This document shows, piece by piece, positions 40,399 through 46,993 of a DNA stretch of 64,000 nt. The first letter of the stretch is position 1; the number at the start of each line of letters is the position of its first letter. The notes under the pieces are model-generated. The model ran no database searches. It worked only from the letters and a program-made list of their open reading frames with translations, and was not told the origin of the DNA. Origin of the DNA: a virus; IMG/VR virus record IMGVR_UViG_3300017917_002374, positions 248,001 through 312,000 of that record. One strand, written 5' to 3'. The position numbers and the translations under genes are program-made.

Positions 40399-42729
40399 TT
40401 AGAATCCTATTCTAAGCATCACACTGCCTGAGGTGCTTTGAATATCTTGACTGTGCAAATGCACAGCACCTAGAACAACAGACACCTTTTCAGAAAGTTG
40501 CTTGCCCACACCAACACGAGACACAGTGAAGTTGGTTGAAGTTTGTGCTACTTCTCCATAAACATTCATGGTACCAAATCTTCGGTCGTAACGTAAACCA
40601 TACTCGTGACTACGTGTGTTTTGATCCACTGCTGCATAGTTCATAGCAGTGATTGCACTACCAGATTCAGCAACTGCATCTCTGCGATTGTTCTCATGTC
40701 TAGCACCCACAAAAGGTCTAAAGCCCACTAGGTCTGGAGTGTACAGTCTAGCACTGAGCCAATAGTCGTTGCCGTTGGTTCTGCTGCTGTTTGAGTAGCC
40801 CAATGCTGGCAGGCTATGACCGGCTGTGAACACATTGTTGGCATAACCCAACTGTGAACTAACAATCCAGTTTCTAGCCACCCAGGTTGAGTTCAACGCA
40901 AAAATATCCTTGGTCAAACTGCCAGTGGCATCATTGCCGCCCATGTTACTATCAAAGCGACTCAAAGATAAACCTACCACTAGGTTTTCACGCACCAGTT
41001 TGTCTAATCCAAATCCATAACGTGAACTCATGATCAGATAGTTATCAAAACTGTAGTCTGCAGTTTTCTCACCAAACGCATAGAAAGAAACAGTTCTAGC
41101 TGAATCTAAATTGCCTTTGAAACTGAGATCTCCATTGATTATAGAATGTCTATTTAACAAGTTATCAGAACTGAGTAGATTGGCCAAACTGTTTGTTTGC
41201 GACAACACAGCATACTGATCAATTCTTGTGTAATAGCTTTGATCTTCACTGGTAGTAGAAACTGTGTTAAAAGTACTGGTAGTAGTGACCACTTGATTGC
41301 TGGTACTGGTAGTTGTTACCGGAGTACCATTGGTAGTGGTAGTTGTACCATCACTGTATGTGGTAACAGTTGTCGGAGTGGTTGTGGTTGTGGTTGTTAC
41401 AGGTGTGGTCTGAGTTATAACTCTGGTCACAGGAGTTGTGGTAACCACTGTGGTATTACGATTGATTTCAAGAGTTTTTTCAGTTTGTGCACCTCTACTG
41501 TCTGTGACAGTGGTCACACTGGTTGGTGTACCTGCTGTGTCTACAGTTGTACTGGTTGTGGTACCATAACTCACTGAAGTTGACACAATGTTTGCCCCGG
41601 GTGCAGTGCTGACCACAGTAGGAGTCATACTAGATACTGAACCTGGTGTACCAGGGTTGGCAATAGTGCCAGAGCCTGTTGCTACACTGGTTGTGGTGTT
41701 GTTACTGTCATAGTAGTAGGTAACTTCACCAATTTGCACACTGTCACAGGCCAGAGTGCCTAGTGCTGCTTGACAGGCTGCTACTGAACCATACTGATCA
41801 ATGGCCTTGATGCTTGGAAATGTGATAAAGTAATACACATAAGCGTTGGTATTGTTGATAGTGATCATGCTGGTTTGGGTATAACGACCACTAACGTTTT
41901 CCAATGTGGTACTTTGGTTGGCAGTGATTTCTGTCCAAGTCACACCGTCGTTTGATCCATACAGTGTAAACTTGGTAGGGTCACGTGGTACAAAGTCGTT
42001 GGCTGTGGTAAATTTAATACCGTCAATGACCTTGCCAGCATTTAGTGTGATAGTAAAACCAGCATTGGCACGATCAAAATTTAGATACTTGCTGCCACTG
42101 GTTCCATCCACTGCCTGCCCGGCACCTTCGCCTGCTGGACTGTTGTTGCTGGTTGGTGTGATATTGGCAATCATGCTTCCAGTAATTGCTGTGGGATTTG
42201 GTGTGCTGCTTCCTCCGCCGCCGCTGCTGGCTGTTTGTCCTGCTCCTAATGGAGTGGTGCTGGCCCAGGTGTATGAGCTGGCATCAGAACTGGACACACT
42301 GGTATCCATGTTGGTGAAACTGCCACTGGATCCGTAAGCATAGCCTGCACTGGTAGTGATCACTGTACCAAAGAATCCTGATCCAATGTAGAACAGAGCA
42401 TCTGGCCCAATTGCTTGTAGTGTTCCGGTGTTGTGAACCACTTGTGCAAGAGTACCATTTGCGTTGTACAATCCTAGACCGTATGTGCCTGGATTGGTGG
42501 TTGAGTTGAAAAATGCAAAATACTGTCCACTGCTGACCGTAGGATGTTGAAAATTCATATCGTATGGGGCAATGAAATTACTAGCATTCAGGGTGGTGCC
42601 AGACCAGTAATATTGAACGTCAAAAATTTGGTTAGTGCTGAAATGTCCGTCTGTGATATCTGCTTTAGCTGGAAGAATGGATAATAGAAAAACAGCAAGA
42701 GTCACAGCGACTCTGCTGAAGAATTTCAT
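40399..42729 (-). CDS. Autotransporter-like outer membrane protein with discoidin-like domain (776 aa)
   Basis: Residues 1-23 form a signal peptide (KFFSRVAVTLAVFLLSILPAKA-D). A passenger follows: an N-terminal beta domain, then about 195-310 an F5/8 type C (discoidin)-like domain (QAVDGTSGSKYLNFD, IDGIKFTTANDF, KFTLYGSNDGVTWTEI). About 400-500 is a Thr-rich linker. A helix (DQYAVLSQTNSLANLLSS) precedes a ~260-residue barrel of amphipathic strands (ENLVVGLSLSRFD, WIVSSQLGYANN, DYWLSARLYTP, HEYGLRYDRRF, MNVYGEVAQTS, KVSVVLGAVHL) ending in MLRIGF, the terminal Phe required for BAM insertion. So the product should be secreted by type V secretion and shown on the infected cell's surface. Strong ribosome site (AAAGGAG). 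Unexpected in a lytic phage; see findings. Confidence 0.85.
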   Translation of the reverse strand: MKFFSRVAVTLAVFLLSILPAKADITDGHFSTNQIFDVQYYWSGTTLNASNFIAPYDMNFQHPTVSSGQYFAFFNSTTNPGTYGLGLYNANGTLAQVVHNTGTLQAIGPDALFYIGSGFFGTVITTSAGYAYGSSGSFTNMDTSVSSSDASSYTWASTTPLGAGQTASSGGGGSSTPNPTAITGSMIANITPTSNNSPAGEGAGQAVDGTSGSKYLNFDRANAGFTITLNAGKVIDGIKFTTANDFVPRDPTKFTLYGSNDGVTWTEITANQSTTLENVSGRYTQTSMITINNTNAYVYYFITFPSIKAIDQYGSVAACQAALGTLACDSVQIGEVTYYYDSNNTTTSVATGSGTIANPGTPGSVSSMTPTVVSTAPGANIVSTSVSYGTTTSTTVDTAGTPTSVTTVTDSRGAQTEKTLEINRNTTVVTTTPVTRVITQTTPVTTTTTTTPTTVTTYSDGTTTTTNGTPVTTTSTSNQVVTTTSTFNTVSTTSEDQSYYTRIDQYAVLSQTNSLANLLSSDNLLNRHSIINGDLSFKGNLDSARTVSFYAFGEKTADYSFDNYLIMSSRYGFGLDKLVRENLVVGLSLSRFDSNMGGNDATGSLTKDIFALNSTWVARNWIVSSQLGYANNVFTAGHSLPALGYSNSSRTNGNDYWLSARLYTPDLVGFRPFVGARHENNRRDAVAESGSAITAMNYAAVDQNTRSHEYGLRYDRRFGTMNVYGEVAQTSTNFTVSRVGVGKQLSEKVSVVLGAVHLHSQDIQSTSGSVMLRIGF

Positions 42730-42875
42730 TTTGTAGAGCTCCTTTAAAAAATTAAGAACGGTAGTTGAAAAAGCAGAAGTAGATTGAATTGTTGTTCTTT
42801 TATATCTACAAGGATATTTAACCCAATAAAGTGTGTTATAATCTAGTGTTACAATAGCCAGGATAAGTACACTTT
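42730..42875. promoter_or_regulatory. Divergent regulatory region, autotransporter / DUF2452-like
   Basis: On the minus strand GTTAAATA (42822-42815) is a late-type motif about 85 nt before the autotransporter ATG, and TTGGGT-16-TATAAA (42826-42800) is a weak sigma70-like pair. On + an exact TATAAT (42837-42842) lies 33 nt before the ATG at 42876, without a good -35. Confidence 0.4.
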
Positions 42876-43301
42876 ATGGAACTTTCTGAATACGATCCCA
42901 TGCGTCATCACAGCATTGCCTATCCTATGGAAGTGGGTGCGCCTAAATTTGACTTGGTTCCTGTGACCGAGCAAAAAGATCTCATGATAAATGCTGCTAG
43001 AATGCATGCACAGCAGGAGTACGATCGTATCATGGAAGTGGTGCGTGTGTTGCAAAAACAAGCAGAAGACATTAAAAAACGCTTGGATCTGACCGATCAA
43101 GTGCATGCTGCTGCGTATCAAATGCAACTGTATCCTGGGCAAAAATATTGGTTATTTCATGATTCAAAAAAAGGCGGTACAGGACTAACCATAACTGGGC
43201 CCAAGGATTGGAGTACAGGAGTACCCGATCACTATGAATACATAACACAGATACAATGGTTAGGTGATTATACTTGGAGAGAAGTTACAGAAAATGAGTA
43301 A
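42876..43301 (+). CDS. DUF2452-like protein (141 aa)
   Basis: The pattern HSIAYPMEVGAPKFDLVPV, EQKDLMINAARMHAQQEYDRIMEVVRVLQKQAEDIKKRLDLTDQVHAA, then PGQKYWLFHDSKKGGTGLTITGPKDWSTGVPDHYEYITQIQWLGDYTWREV is what I recall for the DUF2452 family, found mostly in aquatic bacteria as single small genes. It combines a long helix with a small beta domain. Function is unknown. In a phage it is probably acquired from a host; no catalytic residues are evident. The next gene starts within its 3' end (ATGAGTAA). Confidence 0.7.
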   Translation: MELSEYDPMRHHSIAYPMEVGAPKFDLVPVTEQKDLMINAARMHAQQEYDRIMEVVRVLQKQAEDIKKRLDLTDQVHAAAYQMQLYPGQKYWLFHDSKKGGTGLTITGPKDWSTGVPDHYEYITQIQWLGDYTWREVTENE

Positions 43302-43917
43302 TTGGTATAAACTGAAGCTACCACCAGTGCCAACAAAATCAAATGTGGATTTAAGAAAATTTAGTGGCACTGGTCTGTGGAACATTTATACTAATCCTTT
43401 ATCAATTCTAAATGATGAACTGGTTAAAAACTTACAAGAACTAGGCGCAGAACCAGATATAATAGTAGTATTTGAATCCATAGAACAGCAGCGTACAAAT
43501 TTTTTTGTACACAAAGATCTGACATGGAAACAAAATAGATGGAAAACTGTACCTTGTGCTATAAATTGGGAGTTACAACCAGTTTCCACAACCGTCAGTT
43601 GGTTTGACACAAGCAATTGCAAGGAATATTGGCCAGAAGCGGATTTTTTAAATACCGAATGGCCTAGAAATTTTTTGAACAGCGTATCATATTCTGATAA
43701 CATACTGAATTTTGGAATACCTAACGGAAGTGAGTTGATACAGCAGGCAGCAATAGATGAAACAACACCAATTTTATTTAGAACTGATATTGCACATGGT
43801 GTTGAATTTAAATCTCGGACACTGGATAGATTTATGTTGAGTTTACGTTTTAAAAACATTTCAAGTTGGGAACATGCAGTTGAAATTTTTCGTAAAGTTA
43901 TTGTTGACAGCAATTAA
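43294..43917 (+). CDS. Putative 2OG-Fe(II) dioxygenase-like protein (207 aa)
   Basis: Start at MSNWYKLKLP overlaps the previous stop. A double-stranded beta-helix pattern is suggested by FFVHKDLTW (H73-x-D75), STTVSWFDT, then ILFRTDIAHGVEF (H168) and RFMLSLRF (R179 region). Spacing fits the 2-His-1-Asp iron triad plus a 2OG-binding Arg, but the family cannot be named with confidence. The substrate is unknown. The gene's last codons carry the -35 box of the second tRNA promoter. Confidence 0.5.
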   Translation: MSNWYKLKLPPVPTKSNVDLRKFSGTGLWNIYTNPLSILNDELVKNLQELGAEPDIIVVFESIEQQRTNFFVHKDLTWKQNRWKTVPCAINWELQPVSTTVSWFDTSNCKEYWPEADFLNTEWPRNFLNSVSYSDNILNFGIPNGSELIQQAAIDETTPILFRTDIAHGVEFKSRTLDRFMLSLRFKNISSWEHAVEIFRKVIVDSN

Positions 43918-43932
43918 AAATATAAGTACAAT
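43904..43932 (+). promoter_or_regulatory. Sigma70 promoter for tRNA cluster 2, TTGACA-17-TACAAT
   Basis: TTGACA 43904-43909 and TACAAT 43927-43932 with 17 nt between; identical in both hexamers and spacing to the cluster 1 promoter. The first tRNA starts 10 nt later. No terminator separates it from the HldE-like genes downstream. Confidence 0.85.
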
Positions 43933-43942
43933 AGAAGAATAC

Positions 43943-44035
43943 GGAAACGTGGCTGAGTGGCCGAAGGCAGCGGTTTGCTAAACCGTCGATCAGCTTAAAA
44001 CTGGTCCGTGGGTTCGAATCCCACCGTTTCCGCCA
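43943..44035 (+). tRNA. tRNA-Ser (GCU)
   Basis: Acceptor GGAAACG with CGTTTCC, anticodon arm CGGTT-TGCTAAA-CCG with GCU, class II long variable arm, T arm GTGGG-TTCGAAT-CCCAC, encoded CCA. Reads AGC/AGU, which are the dominant Ser codons in the phage's fibre genes. Confidence 0.92.
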
Positions 44036-44041
44036 AACAAT

Positions 44042-44115
44042 TCCGGAGTAGTATAATGGCAGTGCGACGGTCTCCAAAACCGTTAGTGGGGGTTCGATTC
44101 CCTCCTCCGGAGCCA
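44042..44115 (+). tRNA. tRNA-Trp (CCA)
   Basis: Acceptor TCCGGAG with CTCCGGA, anticodon arm ACGGT-CTCCAAA-ACCGT with CCA, T arm GGGGG-TTCGATT-CCCTC, encoded CCA. Ends 6 nt before the next start codon. Confidence 0.9.
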
Positions 44116-44121
44116 GATCAA

Positions 44122-44523
44122 ATGAAAAAAATATTTGTAAACGGTACATTTGATATTGTACATCGCGGGCATGTTGAAATGCTTAACTATGCTCGTGGCC
44201 TAGGCGATTATCTATTGGTTGCAATTGACACAGACACTAGAGTACAGCAGCTCAAAGGCCCAACTCGTCCTGTTAACATGCTTGTAGATCGCATGTTTCT
44301 GTTAAACAATCTCAAGGCAGTGGATCGTGTGGTTAGTTTTGATTCTGACCAAGAGTTATCTAGCATAATTAAACAGTATGCACCGGACGTTATGGTCAAG
44401 GGCAGCGATTATATAGGACGAGACATCATAGGTGCAGAGCATTGTGCAGCTATTGAATTTTATCAACTGGTAAATGGATACTCAACAACTCAAAAAATAC
44501 AAGATATTGTTAATCGGCGATAA
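44122..44523 (+). CDS. HldE C-domain-like nucleotidyltransferase (133 aa)
   Basis: The start is set at MKKIFVNGTFD because the upstream part of the open frame is the tRNA-Trp. The cytidylyltransferase signature is complete: GTFDIVHRGH (HRGH at 14-17) and GYSTTQKIQDIV near the end. Together with the kinase that follows, it resembles the adenylyltransferase half of HldE (RfaE domain II), which makes ADP-heptose from heptose-1-phosphate and ATP for LPS inner core. A glycerol-phosphate type is an alternative. It follows the tRNA-Trp by 6 nt and overlaps the kinase by 50 nt. Confidence 0.8.
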   Translation: MKKIFVNGTFDIVHRGHVEMLNYARGLGDYLLVAIDTDTRVQQLKGPTRPVNMLVDRMFLLNNLKAVDRVVSFDSDQELSSIIKQYAPDVMVKGSDYIGRDIIGAEHCAAIEFYQLVNGYSTTQKIQDIVNRR

Positions 44524-45244
44524 TGGTGTTGATCAGTACCAATATGGTACTGTGAATCGTATCAGTCCCGAAGCGCCTGTGCCTGTGCTAGATCTTAGCC
44601 ACACAGTAACCAAGCCGGGCATGGCTGCAAATGTTAGAGAAAATCTCCTAGCTCTGGGTTGTGATGTAATCTTTGAACATGGTCTTAAAACCTGTATCAA
44701 AACTCGTGTGATTGATCTGCGCAGCAAACAACAGTTGATACGCATAGATCAAGATCAAGAATCCAAACCAGTAAAAATAAATCATGCAACTCTGGACCGT
44801 TATGACGCCATTGTGATCAGCGACTATGCCAAAGGATCAGTTGATTATGCTACAGTGCAGAACATACGCTATCATTACACAGGCCCTATTTTTGTGGATA
44901 CCAAGAAAACAGACATGGCCAAGTTCAGCGGTTGTATAATCAAGATCAATCAGTTAGAATACGATAGACTGGTTACTCGGCCGGACTCGCTTACAGACAT
45001 GATCGTCACGCAAGGCGATCGTGGTGCAGAATGGAATGGCCGTCTAATACCAGCAGTGCCGGTGGAAGTGGCAGATGTGTGCGGTGCAGGAGATACATTT
45101 TTAGCAGCTCTTGCATATGGATATCTTGAACACAAGGACATGGAGCTAGCCATCAAATTTGCCTTGCGGTCCAGTTCTGTAACTGTACAGCATGTGGGAG
45201 TGTATGCACCCACACTAGAAGAAATTAATCAGGAGAAATCATGA
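44474..45244 (+). CDS. HldE N-domain-like PfkB sugar kinase (256 aa)
   Basis: N-terminal KILLIGDNGVDQYQYGTVNRISPEAPVPVL and GMAANVRENLLALG are typical for the heptose-phosphate kinase domain of HldE (RfaE domain I). The PfkB active-site motif is at 204-209 (GAGDTF, with Asp207 as base). Here the kinase is shorter than the ~320 aa HldE domain and its gene follows the transferase, the reverse of the order in HldE. It would make heptose bisphosphate from heptose-7-phosphate. ATGA overlap with the next gene. Confidence 0.8.
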   Translation: MDTQQLKKYKILLIGDNGVDQYQYGTVNRISPEAPVPVLDLSHTVTKPGMAANVRENLLALGCDVIFEHGLKTCIKTRVIDLRSKQQLIRIDQDQESKPVKINHATLDRYDAIVISDYAKGSVDYATVQNIRYHYTGPIFVDTKKTDMAKFSGCIIKINQLEYDRLVTRPDSLTDMIVTQGDRGAEWNGRLIPAVPVEVADVCGAGDTFLAALAYGYLEHKDMELAIKFALRSSSVTVQHVGVYAPTLEEINQEKS

Positions 45245-45402
45245 GTGTGAAAAAAGACAGTAAGCGTGATCCGATGAAACACAAGAGTGGCAAACCACGT
45301 TTAGGCCCACTGAATCTAGAGCAGTTAAACAAACTGATGGAAACAGCCCGTCCTAAAGAACGTGCTAAAATTCAGAATCGTATCCGGGCAATTTCACAAT
45401 GA
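45241..45402 (+). CDS. Small basic protein (53 aa)
   Basis: ATGA overlap with the kinase at the start and ATGA overlap with the cupin at the end place it firmly in the operon. It starts SVKKDSKRDPMKHKSGKPR, continues LGPLNLEQLNKLMETARPKE and ends RAKIQNRIRAISQ. I recall short proteins with the KHxSGKPRxGPLN pattern in other marine phages. It is strongly basic with a C-terminal helix; nucleic-acid or ribosome binding is only a guess. Confidence 0.65.
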   Translation: MSVKKDSKRDPMKHKSGKPRLGPLNLEQLNKLMETARPKERAKIQNRIRAISQ

Positions 45403-45761
45403 CCAGACTATCAGGCAGAGTAGAGAAAGGCTGGGGCTCTGAAGAAATTTGGGCCACTAACGACAAATACTGTGGCAAGCTCATGCACTTTAATCAAGGT
45501 GCAAAATTCAGCATGCACTTTCATGCTGTGAAAGAAGAAACTTGGTATGTGCTAAGTGGAAAGTTTGTTGTTCGCTGGATTACCACACAAGATGCTTCTG
45601 TAAAAGAAAGAGAACTAGATGCTGGTGACACCTGGCATAATCAACCATTAGTACCACATCAGCTGATTTGCATAGAAGCAGGCACAATCATAGAAGTCAG
45701 CACTCCGGACAGTGTGGAAGACAACTACAGAGTATTACCAGGCGACAGTCAGATCAGCTAG
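45399..45761 (+). CDS. Cupin domain protein, sugar-phosphate isomerase-like (120 aa)
   Basis: Cupin motif 1 in KFSMHFHAVKEETWYVLSGKF (H40, H42, E46/E47 as metal ligands) and motif 2 around H87 (PLVPHQLICIEAGTIIEVSTPD). The sequence is similar in style to the C-terminal cupin of type II mannose-6-phosphate isomerases and to small cupins in sugar nucleotide clusters. With the HldE-like pair it probably acts on a sugar phosphate. Its end overlaps the convergent methyltransferase by 8 nt. Confidence 0.8.
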   Translation: MTRLSGRVEKGWGSEEIWATNDKYCGKLMHFNQGAKFSMHFHAVKEETWYVLSGKFVVRWITTQDASVKERELDAGDTWHNQPLVPHQLICIEAGTIIEVSTPDSVEDNYRVLPGDSQIS

Positions 45762-46416
45762 CACTATAACGAACATTGCGGTCATCAAGATAACGTTTTT
45801 TTACTTGCTCGTATTCTGGATTTGACGGCAACAGTTCGTTTTCATAAAAAACGTCCTTGGCCCAGTGCGATTTGATATACTCAATTGTATCGGGATTCTG
45901 ACATAGAACACCCAACCCGCCAGAATGCAGAAATCTAATTTTTGGTTGAGGTATGCTAAAAAACACCTGTTCAACTTCAGGAAAGCTCGTAACATCGTGC
46001 ATGAGTAGCACGGTGTTTTCGTGAAAAAATCTACTCCAATTCACAATATCGTGTGTGACTGCTTGTGCTGTGTGTAATCCGTCTAGATGCAAAAGATCAA
46101 TCGGAGAAAACCATAAGGCACATGCAGCGTCAAAGGTGTTTTTCACTAGTTGTACATTATCAAACTTATGCTTGATTTTAAAATCAAGTACTCTTTGATA
46201 TAAGCCTTGATCACGTGCGCCTGCATGAATATCACCTTCAAAAGTATCAATTCCAAACACTTGCCCAGGATTGTTTTCGGCTAGACAGAAACAACTGTAC
46301 CCATTGTCTACTCCTAGTTCAACAGTGATTTTTGGCTGTAAATATTGCACAAGCCATTGTGCAAATCCGCGGTGCCCTTTCCAGGCGCTGTCTAATTCAT
46401 CTATGTTGTGGTTCAT
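45754..46416 (-). CDS. Class I methyltransferase, Methyltransf_24-like (220 aa)
   Basis: SAM motif ITVELGVDNGYSCFCLAE near 30-45, acidic loop VFGIDTFEGD near 53-62, and LLHLDGLHTAQAVTHDIVNW near 105-125, as in the sugar- or LPS-linked methyltransferases of the Methyltransf_24 family. A single minus-strand late gene with TATAAATA just 4 nt from the ATG. It is near the heptose-type genes, so surface glycan modification is a reasonable inference. Confidence 0.75.
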   Translation of the reverse strand: MNHNIDELDSAWKGHRGFAQWLVQYLQPKITVELGVDNGYSCFCLAENNPGQVFGIDTFEGDIHAGARDQGLYQRVLDFKIKHKFDNVQLVKNTFDAACALWFSPIDLLHLDGLHTAQAVTHDIVNWSRFFHENTVLLMHDVTSFPEVEQVFFSIPQPKIRFLHSGGLGVLCQNPDTIEYIKSHWAKDVFYENELLPSNPEYEQVKKRYLDDRNVRYSAS

Positions 46417-46420
46417 GATC

Positions 46421-46428
46421 TATTTATA
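46421..46428 (-). promoter_or_regulatory. Late promoter TATAAATA (minus)
   Basis: Exact octamer with 4 nt (GATC) between it and the methyltransferase ATG. Confidence 0.7.
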
Positions 46429-46463
46429 AGCTGTTTTTGGGACAAGATGAATACTATGTTTTC

Positions 46464-46471
46464 CATAAATA
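46464..46471 (+). promoter_or_regulatory. Late promoter CATAAATA for fibre locus B
   Basis: CATAAATA 24 nt before the ATG at 46496, at the head of the second fibre operon. Confidence 0.7.
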
Positions 46472-46495
46472 TAGAATAATACGGACAGCAGATCT

Positions 46496-46993
46496 ATGCA
46501 AACAATTGAAGTTTTTTGGTATAAAAATATTCTGGAAGTGCAGATTATAGATCCTGCTATTTTTACCACAAGGAACAGGATCGTGTACAGTAGAACCATC
46601 AAAGTCTATCAGGGTATAGACAATCCCATACATGTTGTGACTAAAAATCAAGATCAAAAGCAGGTGGATTTAACTGGATATGATTTACAAGTGGACATAC
46701 AGGATCCAGAAAATGAAATAACTGTGGAAACTTTCACAGTGAATTTTGTGGTACAAAACAAAGGGCTAGGCACTTTTACTATACCTGCAGGCATAGTTAA
46801 CGGACTAGATCAAAGACACTATGAACTGACAGTTAAGCTGATCAACATTAGCTCAGCAGATGAAACTCCATTGTATATAGACGATAACTACGGACTTAGA
46901 GTACCACTACAAGTGCTCAGCGGATTTTATTCAAATACTCCGGTTGGCTCCACCAACATTGAAGGTGTTATTGATGCAGGATTGCTAGGATGA
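46496..46993 (+). CDS. BppU-like baseplate/fibre N-domain protein (165 aa)
   Basis: The pattern QGIDNPIHVVTKNQDQKQVDLTGYDLQVDIQDPEN...GLGTFTIPAGIVNGLDQRHYELTVKL resembles the immunoglobulin-like N-domain of BppU/receptor-binding adaptor proteins: a 'Q G ... DLTGY' strand, then a Gly-rich turn and a second sheet. No enzyme motif. As first gene of the fibre operon, with ATGA overlap to the collagen fibre, it probably joins that fibre to the baseplate. Sequence similarity is by eye. Confidence 0.55.
   Translation: MQTIEVFWYKNILEVQIIDPAIFTTRNRIVYSRTIKVYQGIDNPIHVVTKNQDQKQVDLTGYDLQVDIQDPENEITVETFTVNFVVQNKGLGTFTIPAGIVNGLDQRHYELTVKLINISSADETPLYIDDNYGLRVPLQVLSGFYSNTPVGSTNIEGVIDAGLLG

Noticed and set aside
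46420-46657. Minus-strand 60- to 67-aa frames at the start of fibre locus B
   Set aside because: They are antisense to the BppU-like gene and its promoter region; no ribosome site.
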